From positions 124,001-188,000 of the forward strand of contig WJYK01000004.1 in the NCBI GenBank assembly GCA_009668225.1: DNA of 64,000 nucleotides. The letters are read 5' to 3'. This document shows, one piece after another, positions 30,867-39,305 of the stretch. The notes below the pieces were generated by a model that made no database searches, was not told the DNA's origin, and was given only the letters and a program-made list of their open reading frames with translations. The translations under genes were made by a program, and so were the position numbers. This stretch comes from Enterobacteriaceae bacterium RIT693 (GTDB lineage: Bacteria; Pseudomonadota; Gammaproteobacteria; Enterobacterales; Enterobacteriaceae). Within the stretch, counting starts at the first letter, position 1. Every line of letters starts with the position of its first letter.

Positions 30867-30903
30867 GGTACTCAGATTTTAACCTGTTGGAAAAAACCGA
30901 TCT

Positions 30904-31278
30904 ATGAACAACGCAACTCGTCTTCTGGTGATTTCGCTCGCCTTCATATTAAGTGGATGTGCATATTCACCGAAGCAGGTTGAAGCCTCACGGCCGCTTG
31001 TAAATCAAGCGGCTTCTACCGACCTTCAGGCCATGGCAGCCAACCTTCAGCAACCTCTGAGCACCCTACCGCAGGGCGCCACCCTCAGTGCCAATGGCAC
31101 CACTTTTATCCTCGGACAACGCTATGTCTCTGCCCTGGGGCAGGAATGCATAGAACTACAGCGTAATCGTAACGATAACCACCCTCAGCGCGGCGTGACC
31201 TGCAAGAAAGGTGACGACTGGTATCTGATGCCGCAACTGGAACAGGCGTCCATCAGCAACCTGCTTGCTGTACAATAA
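30904..31278 (+). CDS. Small lipoprotein at the head of locus B
   Basis: A 124-residue protein with a lipoprotein signal: LSGC at residues 16-19, so Cys19 is lipidated; Ala at +2 suggests the outer membrane. The mature part is small, with the block LGQRYVSALGQECIELQ followed by GVTCKKGDDWYLMPQ. This is reminiscent of a minimal surface-antigen-like beta fold with two cysteines. I cannot name the family. It precedes kpsD by 17 bp, so it is the first complete gene of the capsule operon and may assist KpsD at the outer membrane; that role is inferred from place only. Confidence 0.8.
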   Translation: MNNATRLLVISLAFILSGCAYSPKQVEASRPLVNQAASTDLQAMAANLQQPLSTLPQGATLSANGTTFILGQRYVSALGQECIELQRNRNDNHPQRGVTCKKGDDWYLMPQLEQASISNLLAVQ

Positions 31279-31295
31279 TTTTGAAGAGAAATGTT

Positions 31296-33053
31296 GTGAA
31301 GATAACGAAACTTCGGCAATTGAGTGCCATTCTGTTGCTGGTGTGCGCCTCTTGCGCGGCTTTTGCCGCCCCCACTACGGAAGAAGTACAGGCGTTTAGT
31401 ATGAATGCCCTGGCTGATAACGGCGATGGTCGACTGCAGCTTGGCGGCCAGCAAGCGATGAGCGGCCAGGCGAACGTACCCACTGGTACCTTTGCGCAGC
31501 AAAACCGCCAGGGCATGTTACTGCCGGGCGAGTCCGATGTGCGTAAATTACTCCCGCAATCCGAATCCGGGCTGCCTCCTCCTTACGGTGCCAACCTGTT
31601 TGCCGGTGGCTATGAAACCGAGCGCAGCGACGGGTTAAATGATAATTATCTGATCGCACCCGGGGATAAGCTGAATATCTGGATCTGGGGCGCAGTCAAT
31701 TTCTCCAACGTGGTAACCGTTGATAATCAGGGGCATATTTTTATTCCTGATGTTGGGCCGATTAATGTGAAAAATGTGGCGGCGAGTAAGGTCAATAACT
31801 TAGTCACCAGTCATGTCAGCGAAGTATTCACCAATAACGTTAATGTCTACGTCAATTTACTTACCGCGACACCGGTCAGCGTATATGTGACCGGGCCGGT
31901 GATCCGCCCTGGACAATATGCCGGACAGTCTTCCGACAGTGTGCTCTATTTCCTGAAACGTGCTGGCGGTATCGACTCCGATCGTGGCAGCTATCGTCAT
32001 ATTAAGGTGTTACGCCAGAACCGGGTTATTCAGCAGATCGACCTGTACGAATTTATGCAGCAGGGAAAAATGCTGACGCTGTCCCTGAAAGATCAGGACG
32101 TTATCCTGGTTGAACCACAGGGGCCGATGATCAACGTGGCGGGTAAAGTGCGTAACCCGTTCCGCTTCGAGTTAAAGGACAGTACGGCATTGGGTTCCGA
32201 GCTTATCGATTACGCACTGCCGCTCGCCAAGGTGAGCCACGTGGGGGTGATTGGCGATCGCTCCACCGGCCCGTTCTCGGTGTATATGCCGTATAAAGAT
32301 TTTGACCGAATTCAGCTGAGCGACGGCGACAAAGTGCTGTTTAACGATGATATGCACGCGCAGGTGTATGACGTGCAGGTGATGGGTAGCTACCGTGGCC
32401 CGTCTTACTTCACCGTGCGGAAAGAGACCCGTCTGCACGATCTGCTGAACCACATTCCGATTGACCCGAATATGGCGGATTACGGCTCGATCTACATCAT
32501 GCGTAAGAGCGTGGCTGCACGGCAAAAAGAGATGCTGGAGGATTCCCTTAACCGTCTGGAACGCAGCGTATTTACCGCCCCAGCCAGTTCCGACGGCGAG
32601 GCCTCCATTCGTACCAAAGAAGCCGAGCTGGTGATGCGGTTCGTGGAAAAAGCCCGCAAGATCCAGCCGCTGGGTAAAGTGGTGGTGTCGGATAAGGGCG
32701 TGGTTGCCAACATCCTGCTGGAACAGGGCGACCAGATTGTGATCCCGAACAAGACCGACCTGATTCAGGTGGGGGGCGAAGTGATGATGCCGCAGGCGGT
32801 TGTCTACAACAAAGGTGCTAAACTCGACGATTATGTCGCCTGGGCAGGCGGCTTTACCGACCGTGCAAACGACAAGCGCATCGCTGTGGTGCATGCCAAC
32901 GGACTGATGGAGTTTAAAGGCGAGGGCAATGTGATGCCGGGCGATCAGATTCTGGTTATGCCGAAAGTGGACAGCAAAATGATGCAGTCCATCAAAGATA
33001 TTACTCAGGTTATCTATCAGGTTGCCGTGGCGGCCAACGTTGTCCTGAATTAA
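31296..33053 (+). CDS. kpsD: KpsD, capsule export protein (locus B)
   Basis: An OPX-family export protein of 585 residues from the GTG at 31296, which has GAAGAGAA upstream; a TTG at 31281 is also in frame. A signal peptide (MKITKLRQLSAILLLVCASCAAFA) precedes APTTEE. The Poly_export domain (IAPGDKLNIWIWGAVNF, VDNQGHIFIPDVGPINV) is followed by SLBB-like segments (VYVTGPVIRPGQYAG; INVAGKVRNPFRFEL; IQVGGEVMMPQAV). The C-terminal region, VIYQVAVAANVVLN, parallels the locus A copy. Gene order kpsD-M-T-E is that of group 3 capsule region 1. Confidence 0.94.
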   Translation: MKITKLRQLSAILLLVCASCAAFAAPTTEEVQAFSMNALADNGDGRLQLGGQQAMSGQANVPTGTFAQQNRQGMLLPGESDVRKLLPQSESGLPPPYGANLFAGGYETERSDGLNDNYLIAPGDKLNIWIWGAVNFSNVVTVDNQGHIFIPDVGPINVKNVAASKVNNLVTSHVSEVFTNNVNVYVNLLTATPVSVYVTGPVIRPGQYAGQSSDSVLYFLKRAGGIDSDRGSYRHIKVLRQNRVIQQIDLYEFMQQGKMLTLSLKDQDVILVEPQGPMINVAGKVRNPFRFELKDSTALGSELIDYALPLAKVSHVGVIGDRSTGPFSVYMPYKDFDRIQLSDGDKVLFNDDMHAQVYDVQVMGSYRGPSYFTVRKETRLHDLLNHIPIDPNMADYGSIYIMRKSVAARQKEMLEDSLNRLERSVFTAPASSDGEASIRTKEAELVMRFVEKARKIQPLGKVVVSDKGVVANILLEQGDQIVIPNKTDLIQVGGEVMMPQAVVYNKGAKLDDYVAWAGGFTDRANDKRIAVVHANGLMEFKGEGNVMPGDQILVMPKVDSKMMQSIKDITQVIYQVAVAANVVLN

Positions 33054-33061
33054 CTCCCACA

Positions 33062-33089
33062 GACAGGCTCGCTTCAGGGCGAGCCTGTC
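33062..33089 (+). repeat. Perfect hairpin between kpsD and kpsM
   Basis: An 11-bp perfect stem (GACAGGCTCGC / GCGAGCCTGTC) with a 6-base loop and no T run. It fits a stabilising or dosage-setting intercistronic hairpin (high KpsD relative to KpsMT) rather than a terminator. Confidence 0.75.
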
Positions 33090-33107
33090 CTACGATATTG
33101 ACTTTCC

Positions 33108-33908
33108 ATGCTTAAACCTGTTCTCAATCAAATGCCCCGTAGTTCGTTTCAGGTACTGCGGGATGTCACGTTTGGCCTGCTTATTCGTGAACTGAAAACC
33201 CGATTTGGTAGCTACAGGCTGGGGTATGCCTGGGCGCTGTTGGATCCATTGTTGATGATTAGCGCATTTAGTTTGATTTTTGGTATGCGCGGACACAGTG
33301 GTTTTGGTGGGGCACCGGCGCCACTGTTTATTACTGCAAGTTACCTGCCCTTTCTCTTTTTCAGGAATGTGGTGAGTAAGCTGCAGTCAGCTGTTAATGC
33401 CAACAAAGGTTTGTTTTGCTACAGGCAGGTTACTCCTTTCGCGACCTTTGTTTCCCGCTTTATTCTCGAAACGGTAATTGGCATGGTTGTAGGCTGCATA
33501 TTAGTTTTAGGATTGCTGTGGTTTGGCTTTGATGCCATCCCCAGCGATCCTTTAGAAGTCGTTCTTATCTATTTCCTGTTAATGATCTTTTCTTTTTCAC
33601 TGGGCATCATTTTCTGTGTGGTAGGTAATTTATTTAAAGAAGCTGATAAATTCCTTGGTTTACTGATGATGCCGCTGATGTTTATCTCCTGCGTAATGTA
33701 TCCCCTGGCGACTATACCGGCGAACTATCAATACTGGTTTTTATGGAACCCGCTGGTGCATGCCGTTGAGTTAATTCGAAGCAGCTGGATCTCCGGCTAT
33801 GTCAGCCCGAATGTCAGTGAAATGTATTTATCTTTTGTCACGTTAGTCCTTCTGACGTTTGCAATGAGCTGTTATCGCCTGAGCCACCGGCGACTGATTG
33901 CCAGCTAA
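33108..33908 (+). CDS. kpsM: KpsM, capsule ABC exporter permease (locus B)
   Basis: A 266-residue ABC-2 type permease with about six membrane segments and the N-terminal cytoplasmic motif IRELKTRFGSYRLGYAWALLDP. It forms the inner-membrane exporter with KpsT, moving the finished lipid-linked polysaccharide out of the cytoplasm. The C-terminal WNPLVHAVELIRSSWISGY is typical of the family. It is intact, unlike the remnant at 30747. Confidence 0.95.
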   Translation: MLKPVLNQMPRSSFQVLRDVTFGLLIRELKTRFGSYRLGYAWALLDPLLMISAFSLIFGMRGHSGFGGAPAPLFITASYLPFLFFRNVVSKLQSAVNANKGLFCYRQVTPFATFVSRFILETVIGMVVGCILVLGLLWFGFDAIPSDPLEVVLIYFLLMIFSFSLGIIFCVVGNLFKEADKFLGLLMMPLMFISCVMYPLATIPANYQYWFLWNPLVHAVELIRSSWISGYVSPNVSEMYLSFVTLVLLTFAMSCYRLSHRRLIAS

Positions 33909-33920
33909 AGGAGAATAAGC

Positions 33921-34571
33921 ATGATCGTCCTTGATAACGTCTCGAAGTTTTACCCCACCAAATTTGGACGCAACTACGTATTACGTGACGTGAGTATCAC
34001 CTTACCTCGCGATCGTAATATCGGTATTTTAGGTGTCAACGGAGCAGGTAAATCGACCCTGCTGCGATTATTGGGCGGAATGGATATGCCCAGTAAAGGC
34101 AAGTTAACGCGTCACTGCCGCGTCTCCTGGCCCCTGGCCCTCAATGGAGGGTTTCAGGGCAGCATGACCGGGCGAGAAAACACCCGCTTTGTCTGCCGTA
34201 TTCATGGCGTACGGGATACGCAAGCTATCGAAGAGTGGGTAAAAGCGTTTTCGGAAATCGGCCAGCATTTTGAACTCCCCATAAAAGGCTATTCCAGCGG
34301 GATGAGATCGAAATTTTCCTTTGCCGTCAGCATGGCTTTTGATTTCGAGATTTACCTGACCGATGAAATTATGTCGGTAGGGGATGCCCGATTTAAACAA
34401 AAATGCATTGATGTTTTTAACCAAAAACGTGAGACCGCCAGTTTGATCATGGTCTCGCATGATATGAAGAACTTACGCCAGCAATGCGACATGGGAATTT
34501 TGCTGCGCAACAGCACCCTTGAGATGTTCGACAATATCGAAGATGCCATCCGCATTTATCAGAACTTATAA
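33921..34571 (+). CDS. kpsT: KpsT, capsule ABC exporter ATPase (locus B)
   Basis: A 216-residue ABC ATPase. Walker A is GVNGAGKS at residues 38-45, the signature YSSGMRSK near 131, and Walker B IYLTDEIMSVGD. Its short length and divergent signature are usual for KpsT. It follows kpsM by 12 bp and has a good AAAGGAG ribosome site. Confidence 0.95.
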   Translation: MIVLDNVSKFYPTKFGRNYVLRDVSITLPRDRNIGILGVNGAGKSTLLRLLGGMDMPSKGKLTRHCRVSWPLALNGGFQGSMTGRENTRFVCRIHGVRDTQAIEEWVKAFSEIGQHFELPIKGYSSGMRSKFSFAVSMAFDFEIYLTDEIMSVGDARFKQKCIDVFNQKRETASLIMVSHDMKNLRQQCDMGILLRNSTLEMFDNIEDAIRIYQNL

Positions 34572-34586
34572 CAAGCCTAAAAAATC

Positions 34587-35789
34587 ATGACCCAGTTAAT
34601 CCGCTCTAACAAATCCTCCGGTTTGATGCGCAAGCTAAACAAATTAAAAACTAAACCCAAACATTTCATTGTTGACTCCAGCGGTTTCAAACTTGCTCAC
34701 CGCTCCTGGAAAAAGAGTCTTAAACTCGGCAGTTTTTTATGGGTGGTTGCGTGTTTTGCCATTGCTGCACTTTATTTTTGCGTCATTGTTTCCGATCGCT
34801 ATGTAAGCCAGGCAGAGCTGGTAGTGAAACAGGCTGACCAGATTAAAATGCTGCCTGATGCTTTGTCGATGCTGGGAATTGGAGGCAGCAACCATGAAGA
34901 TATACTGATAATTCAGGACTATCTTAAATCTCCTGACCTACTTACCAAACTGGATAAAGCGCTGGACCTTAAAGCCCATTACCAGAGTCACAAAATCGAT
35001 TACTTCTCTCGCTTGCCGAACGATGTGAGCCGGGAAGCGTTTATTAAATATTATCGTCAACACCTGTCATTACACCTGGATGAATTATCCGGCGTGCTGA
35101 CGATTGAGTTACAGGCGTTTGACCCTGTTTATGGTCAGAGTGTAGTGGCATTGATGCTTCAGGAATCTGATCGTTTTATCAATAAACTGGGACATCAGGT
35201 GGCCCTGGAACAGTTAGCATTTGTCGGGAAAGAAGTCGATCGCGCCTATCAGCGGGTACAGACTGAGAAAGCCAAAGTACTCGATTTTCAAAATAGTCAT
35301 CATCTTATCAGCCCTGAATCGACCAGCAGCGCCCGCCTTGGTGTGGTGAGTCAGATTGAAGCTCAACTGGCGCAGCAGCAGGCACAATTAAAACAGTTAC
35401 AAAGCTATATGAAGGAAACTGCACCTGCTGTTGTTTCCGTTCAGGCGAGAGTTGATGCCTTAATGCAGCAACTGGCCCAGGAGAAATCCAGGCTTACAGG
35501 TGCCAATAAGGAGGCGATGAACGAGGTCACCGCTCGCTACCTGGATGTGCAAACCCAGGCGACCCTGGCGGCGGACCTCTATAAAACCGGCCTGATTAGC
35601 CTGGAGCAAGCTCGCGTAGAGGCATACCGCAAACTTAAACATCTGCTGGTTATCAGCCAGCCGACCCTTGCAGAAGACGCGGAGTATCCCCGCCGTCTTT
35701 ATAACCTCCTGACCACCGGCGTTCTGCTTTGCCTGCTGTATGGGCTGAGCGTGATGGGTATAGCTACTTTGCGTGAGCATCAGGATTGA
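34587..35789 (+). CDS. kpsE: KpsE, capsule export inner-membrane protein (locus B)
   Basis: A 400-residue PCP-3-type protein like the locus A KpsE: first membrane segment near residues 47-67 (LGSFLWVVACFAIAALYFCV), a periplasmic helical domain with coiled coil (about 210-300), the YPRRLYNLL motif and the second membrane segment near the C-terminus. The shared pattern (RYVSQAELVVKQA against RYMSESKVAIKRA) shows divergence within one family. It closes the kpsDMTE block. Confidence 0.93.
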   Translation: MTQLIRSNKSSGLMRKLNKLKTKPKHFIVDSSGFKLAHRSWKKSLKLGSFLWVVACFAIAALYFCVIVSDRYVSQAELVVKQADQIKMLPDALSMLGIGGSNHEDILIIQDYLKSPDLLTKLDKALDLKAHYQSHKIDYFSRLPNDVSREAFIKYYRQHLSLHLDELSGVLTIELQAFDPVYGQSVVALMLQESDRFINKLGHQVALEQLAFVGKEVDRAYQRVQTEKAKVLDFQNSHHLISPESTSSARLGVVSQIEAQLAQQQAQLKQLQSYMKETAPAVVSVQARVDALMQQLAQEKSRLTGANKEAMNEVTARYLDVQTQATLAADLYKTGLISLEQARVEAYRKLKHLLVISQPTLAEDAEYPRRLYNLLTTGVLLCLLYGLSVMGIATLREHQD

Positions 35790-35964
35790 CATAATAATAC
35801 TTTTGGTTTTGCTTCAATTGAAGAAATAAAACGTCTGGCCTGCATATATGGTATGCCAGGAAAAATAGAGCGGAGTAGCGGTTATAAAAATACTTCTCTT
35901 CGGTTAAAGAAGTAATGTCGCAGCTTCATATCTTTATGAAATTCAGGATGTTAAAACTTATCAA

Positions 35965-36522
35965 ATGAAAACAAATTCGAGAAATGTTTCCAGCAAAAAA
36001 TATCAGGAAGAACTTATTGAATTACGTAGGGAGCTAAAAGATACTAAAAAATTACTAAGCTGCAGGTTTAATGAACTGGCAGTGTTAACTAATATGCTTG
36101 AAAAAACAAATAAAGATATCGCGACACTTCAGAGTAATCTGTCTTCTTCTAATGAGAAATATGAGAGTGTCAAAAAAAGTTTTTCATGGAAAATAACATC
36201 CCCTATTCGCGCATTAAGTTTTTTATTAAACTATAAAAAAACCAATAAAGAAATATTAAATGAAAGAGTTAAGGTGATTAGAGATTCAATATACTTTGAT
36301 TCTGAGTGGTATTTGTCTAATAATCCAGATGTTAAAGATTCAGGTATTGATCCAGCAAGGCACTATTTGTTGTTTGGTGGATTTGAAAATAGAGATCCAT
36401 CCAATATGTTTTCAAGTGAAATGTATTTAAAACTTCATCCTGATGTAAAGAAAGATGGGTTTAACCCATTGGAGCATTATATTTTTATGGGGATTAAAGA
36501 AAACCGAGTGGGTAATGTTTAA
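35965..36522 (+). CDS. Coiled-coil protein with two WYL-NPDV repeats, glycosyltransferase-associated
   Basis: A 185-residue AT-rich gene. Residues about 13-75 form a coiled coil, followed by SFSWKITSPIRAL, a linker often seen in multidomain polysaccharide glycosyltransferases. Two repeats of about 35 residues then follow (111-145 and 149-183), each with a pattern like WYLSNNPDV-x-x-x-G-x-x-P-x-x-HYL-x-x-G-x-x-E-x-R. No catalytic domain is present. Its stop overlaps the start of the next gene (TAATG), which opens with a third copy of the repeat. It may be a scaffold partner of that enzyme, or the two may be halves of one former protein. Function unknown. Confidence 0.75.
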   Translation: MKTNSRNVSSKKYQEELIELRRELKDTKKLLSCRFNELAVLTNMLEKTNKDIATLQSNLSSSNEKYESVKKSFSWKITSPIRALSFLLNYKKTNKEILNERVKVIRDSIYFDSEWYLSNNPDVKDSGIDPARHYLLFGGFENRDPSNMFSSEMYLKLHPDVKKDGFNPLEHYIFMGIKENRVGNV

Positions 36523-39203
36523 TGAGCAATGTAATGAGTTACTCTGAATTATTTAAATATGTGTCGTCAATTGGTTTAGTTGACTCACGATGGTATGCTA
36601 AAGAATATCCTGATGTTGCTAAAACATGCATGGACCCTATAGAACATTATATCAAATATGGTTTTTTTCTTAAGAGGAAACCTTCATCTACTTTTGATCT
36701 TATTAAGTATGAAGGCGTGCCTGGTTTACAAGAACTTTGTGACGCCATAATTGATGAGAGTAATGAATCTAATTTAATTAAAAATAACAATAACTCACAG
36801 CTAAAATATAAAAATTGTTATCGAGGTTATTTTGATGGTTTGTCGACGACAGGATTGCGTGGTTGGGCAATAGATGAAATGCGTCCTGGAGAGTCGGTAT
36901 CTATAGATATTTACGTTGATGATGTTTTTCTTATGCAGATTAAAACGGATACAAACCGTGGTGATCTTATCAGAAAAGGTATTCCTGGACAGCGTGCTGG
37001 ATTCACACTCTCATTCCAGGGGGGGCTTATAAAGAATGGTAGTGTTATTGATTTAAAATTTGCTGGAACAAATTTATCACTTAATAAAAGTAAAAAAATT
37101 TACAAGTCTGAATTACGTAAAAATATTATAAACTCAAGATATATAGACTTTATTAACTCTAAAAGAATACGGAGTGTTACTGTAATTGTCCCTATTTATA
37201 ATGCTTATGAAGCTGTCAGTGACTGTTTGCACTCTCTTGCCAGAACATTGAGCAGCGAAGTACAAGTATTAATGATTGATGACTGTAGCACCGATGAGGA
37301 TATACCAAAATTGCTTGATTGGTTTAATAAAAAGCATGGTTTTATACATGTTATCAATACCCGCAATCTTGGTTATACTAAAACAGTAAACAAAGCAATA
37401 GCATTAAGTAATGAAAATGATGTTGTATTGCTCAATAGTGATACGGTAACGACGCATAGGTGGTTAGACTCGTTAAAATATGTAGCATACTCAGGAATTA
37501 AAGTTGCGACAGTTACTGCTCTTTCTGATAATTCGGGGGCATTTTCTGTTCCCAATATTGGCAAGTTCAATGAGATCAAAACGGGTTTAAATTATGAGGA
37601 ACATGCGCGTTTAATTACTCAAAATACTTCTGGTAAGCATATGCCAGTTCCTACAGGAAATGGTTTCTGCTTTTATATTAGACGTGATTTTTTAAATGAA
37701 TTTGGCTTGTTTGATGAAAAAAAATATCCAATAGGATATGGAGAGGAAAATGATTTATGCATGAGGGCTTTCCGTGCCGGTTGGAGTAATCTGATTTGCG
37801 ATAAATCATTTGTTTACCACAAACGTAGCCAAAGCTTTAAAGATGATAAAATTAAATTAATGGAAGATGGTGCTAAACAACTCCGTAGCGATTATCCAGA
37901 GTATAAAAAACTAACGGCAAGATTTAACGATGTTGAATTTAATCTTTTACGTTCAAATATCCGTGTCGCACTTGAGAAAGATAGTACTGTGTTGCCTAGA
38001 GCTTTATTTGTCATATCTACCACTACGGGAGGCACCCCACAGACAAATCTTGATTTAATGTGCGCCATATCCGATAAGTACAGTTGTTATTTATTAAGAT
38101 GTGATAAATCAGTTATTTACTTATCTGCACTTATTAATGGCAAGTTACAAACCGTAGATGAAATACCCCTTAGTACCTCCATTAATATTTTAGAGCATCA
38201 CTCTGAGGAATATGATGTCACAGTTGCTGAAATATTGTTTAAGTATAAAATAGAGATGTTGCATATTCGGCACATAGCCTGGCATAGTTTGAATCTCCCC
38301 TTTATTGCAAAATCCATGAATATTCCGGTTGTTTATTCGCTGCATGATTTTTATTCTGTTTGTCCGACGGTAACGTTAAGCAATGAGTCAGGTAAATATT
38401 GTGCTGGAATATGTAATAATAAAAAGAAAGATTGTAGGATTGCATTGTGGGAAGAAGGCAGTGTTGTTAATTTAAAAAATAATTATATTCATCGGTGGCG
38501 TGAGCAGTTTGGAAAATTTTTATCATATTGTGATGCTGTTGTCACAACAGACAATTCCGCGAAAAAACAGATATGTGAAATATTTCCGGAAATTGAAAGT
38601 CGGTTCTCTGTTATTCCTCATGGACGCGATTTCCCATTAATGTATTCTGGTGAAATGCTGGAGTCTCGGCCTGAAAAAATTAAGGTGCTCGTGCCTGGTA
38701 ATATCTCTATAGCTAAAGGGGCTTTGCTTATTAAAGAAATAATAGAGGAGGATGATGATGATTTATTTGAATTCCATTTTTTAGGCAAGGTTTCATCTGA
38801 ATTGAATGAGATTGGGATTCATCATGGCACCTATACTCGAGACGATGTTGTAGAAAAAATTAAAAAAATTAAACCTCATATAGGTGTGGTGCTATCTTTG
38901 TGGCCGGAAACCTTCTGTCATACACTGACCGAAATGTGGGCTGCTGGTATTCCTGTAGTGGGCGTAGATTTGGGGGCCGTAGGTAATAGAATAAAGCAAA
39001 CTGGAGCAGGATGGCTTGTTAGCAGTAATATTAATGCTTATGAGTGTAAGTTATCAATAATAGATGCAGTGATGAATTGTAGTGTTTACAATGAAAAAAT
39101 ATCAAAAGTAAATGATTGGCAGCAAGGTATTGGTGTGGATAATACAACGAAATGGATGAGCGAGCAGTATATTTCTTTGTATGAAAGGTTATGTGTTTCT
39201 TGA
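36522..39203 (+). CDS. Two-domain glycosyltransferase (GT2 + GT4)
   Basis: An 893-residue enzyme. Residues 20-55 hold one WY-x-x-x-YPDV repeat like those in the preceding gene. Residues about 95-200 form a beta-rich accessory domain (GYFDGLSTTGLRGWAID). A GT2 domain follows from about 216 (VTVIVPIYNAYEAVSDCL, then LLNSDTVTTHRWLDSL, IGYGEENDLCMRAFRAGW). A GT4-type GT-B domain fills about 490-890 (IPVVYSLHDFYSVCPT, VIPHGRD, and LTEMWAAGIPVVGVDLGAVG). It probably makes two linkages of the repeat unit. Strongly AT-rich, serotype-specific region. Confidence 0.88.
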   Translation: MSNVMSYSELFKYVSSIGLVDSRWYAKEYPDVAKTCMDPIEHYIKYGFFLKRKPSSTFDLIKYEGVPGLQELCDAIIDESNESNLIKNNNNSQLKYKNCYRGYFDGLSTTGLRGWAIDEMRPGESVSIDIYVDDVFLMQIKTDTNRGDLIRKGIPGQRAGFTLSFQGGLIKNGSVIDLKFAGTNLSLNKSKKIYKSELRKNIINSRYIDFINSKRIRSVTVIVPIYNAYEAVSDCLHSLARTLSSEVQVLMIDDCSTDEDIPKLLDWFNKKHGFIHVINTRNLGYTKTVNKAIALSNENDVVLLNSDTVTTHRWLDSLKYVAYSGIKVATVTALSDNSGAFSVPNIGKFNEIKTGLNYEEHARLITQNTSGKHMPVPTGNGFCFYIRRDFLNEFGLFDEKKYPIGYGEENDLCMRAFRAGWSNLICDKSFVYHKRSQSFKDDKIKLMEDGAKQLRSDYPEYKKLTARFNDVEFNLLRSNIRVALEKDSTVLPRALFVISTTTGGTPQTNLDLMCAISDKYSCYLLRCDKSVIYLSALINGKLQTVDEIPLSTSINILEHHSEEYDVTVAEILFKYKIEMLHIRHIAWHSLNLPFIAKSMNIPVVYSLHDFYSVCPTVTLSNESGKYCAGICNNKKKDCRIALWEEGSVVNLKNNYIHRWREQFGKFLSYCDAVVTTDNSAKKQICEIFPEIESRFSVIPHGRDFPLMYSGEMLESRPEKIKVLVPGNISIAKGALLIKEIIEEDDDDLFEFHFLGKVSSELNEIGIHHGTYTRDDVVEKIKKIKPHIGVVLSLWPETFCHTLTEMWAAGIPVVGVDLGAVGNRIKQTGAGWLVSSNINAYECKLSIIDAVMNCSVYNEKISKVNDWQQGIGVDNTTKWMSEQYISLYERLCVS

Positions 39204-39305
39204 GTTTCAGTGATATAAAAAATATATTACTCTCATCAAGCATAACTTTAGTGTGCCAGAGGGTATGATTGTCAATTGAAATTTAAATGTTTATAAAGGT
39301 TCCTC

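Noticed and set aside
30553-30882. 109-codon frame in the mug-lipoprotein gap
   Set aside because: It is in a different frame from the kpsM remnant, spans the JUMPstart element, and its product looks random.
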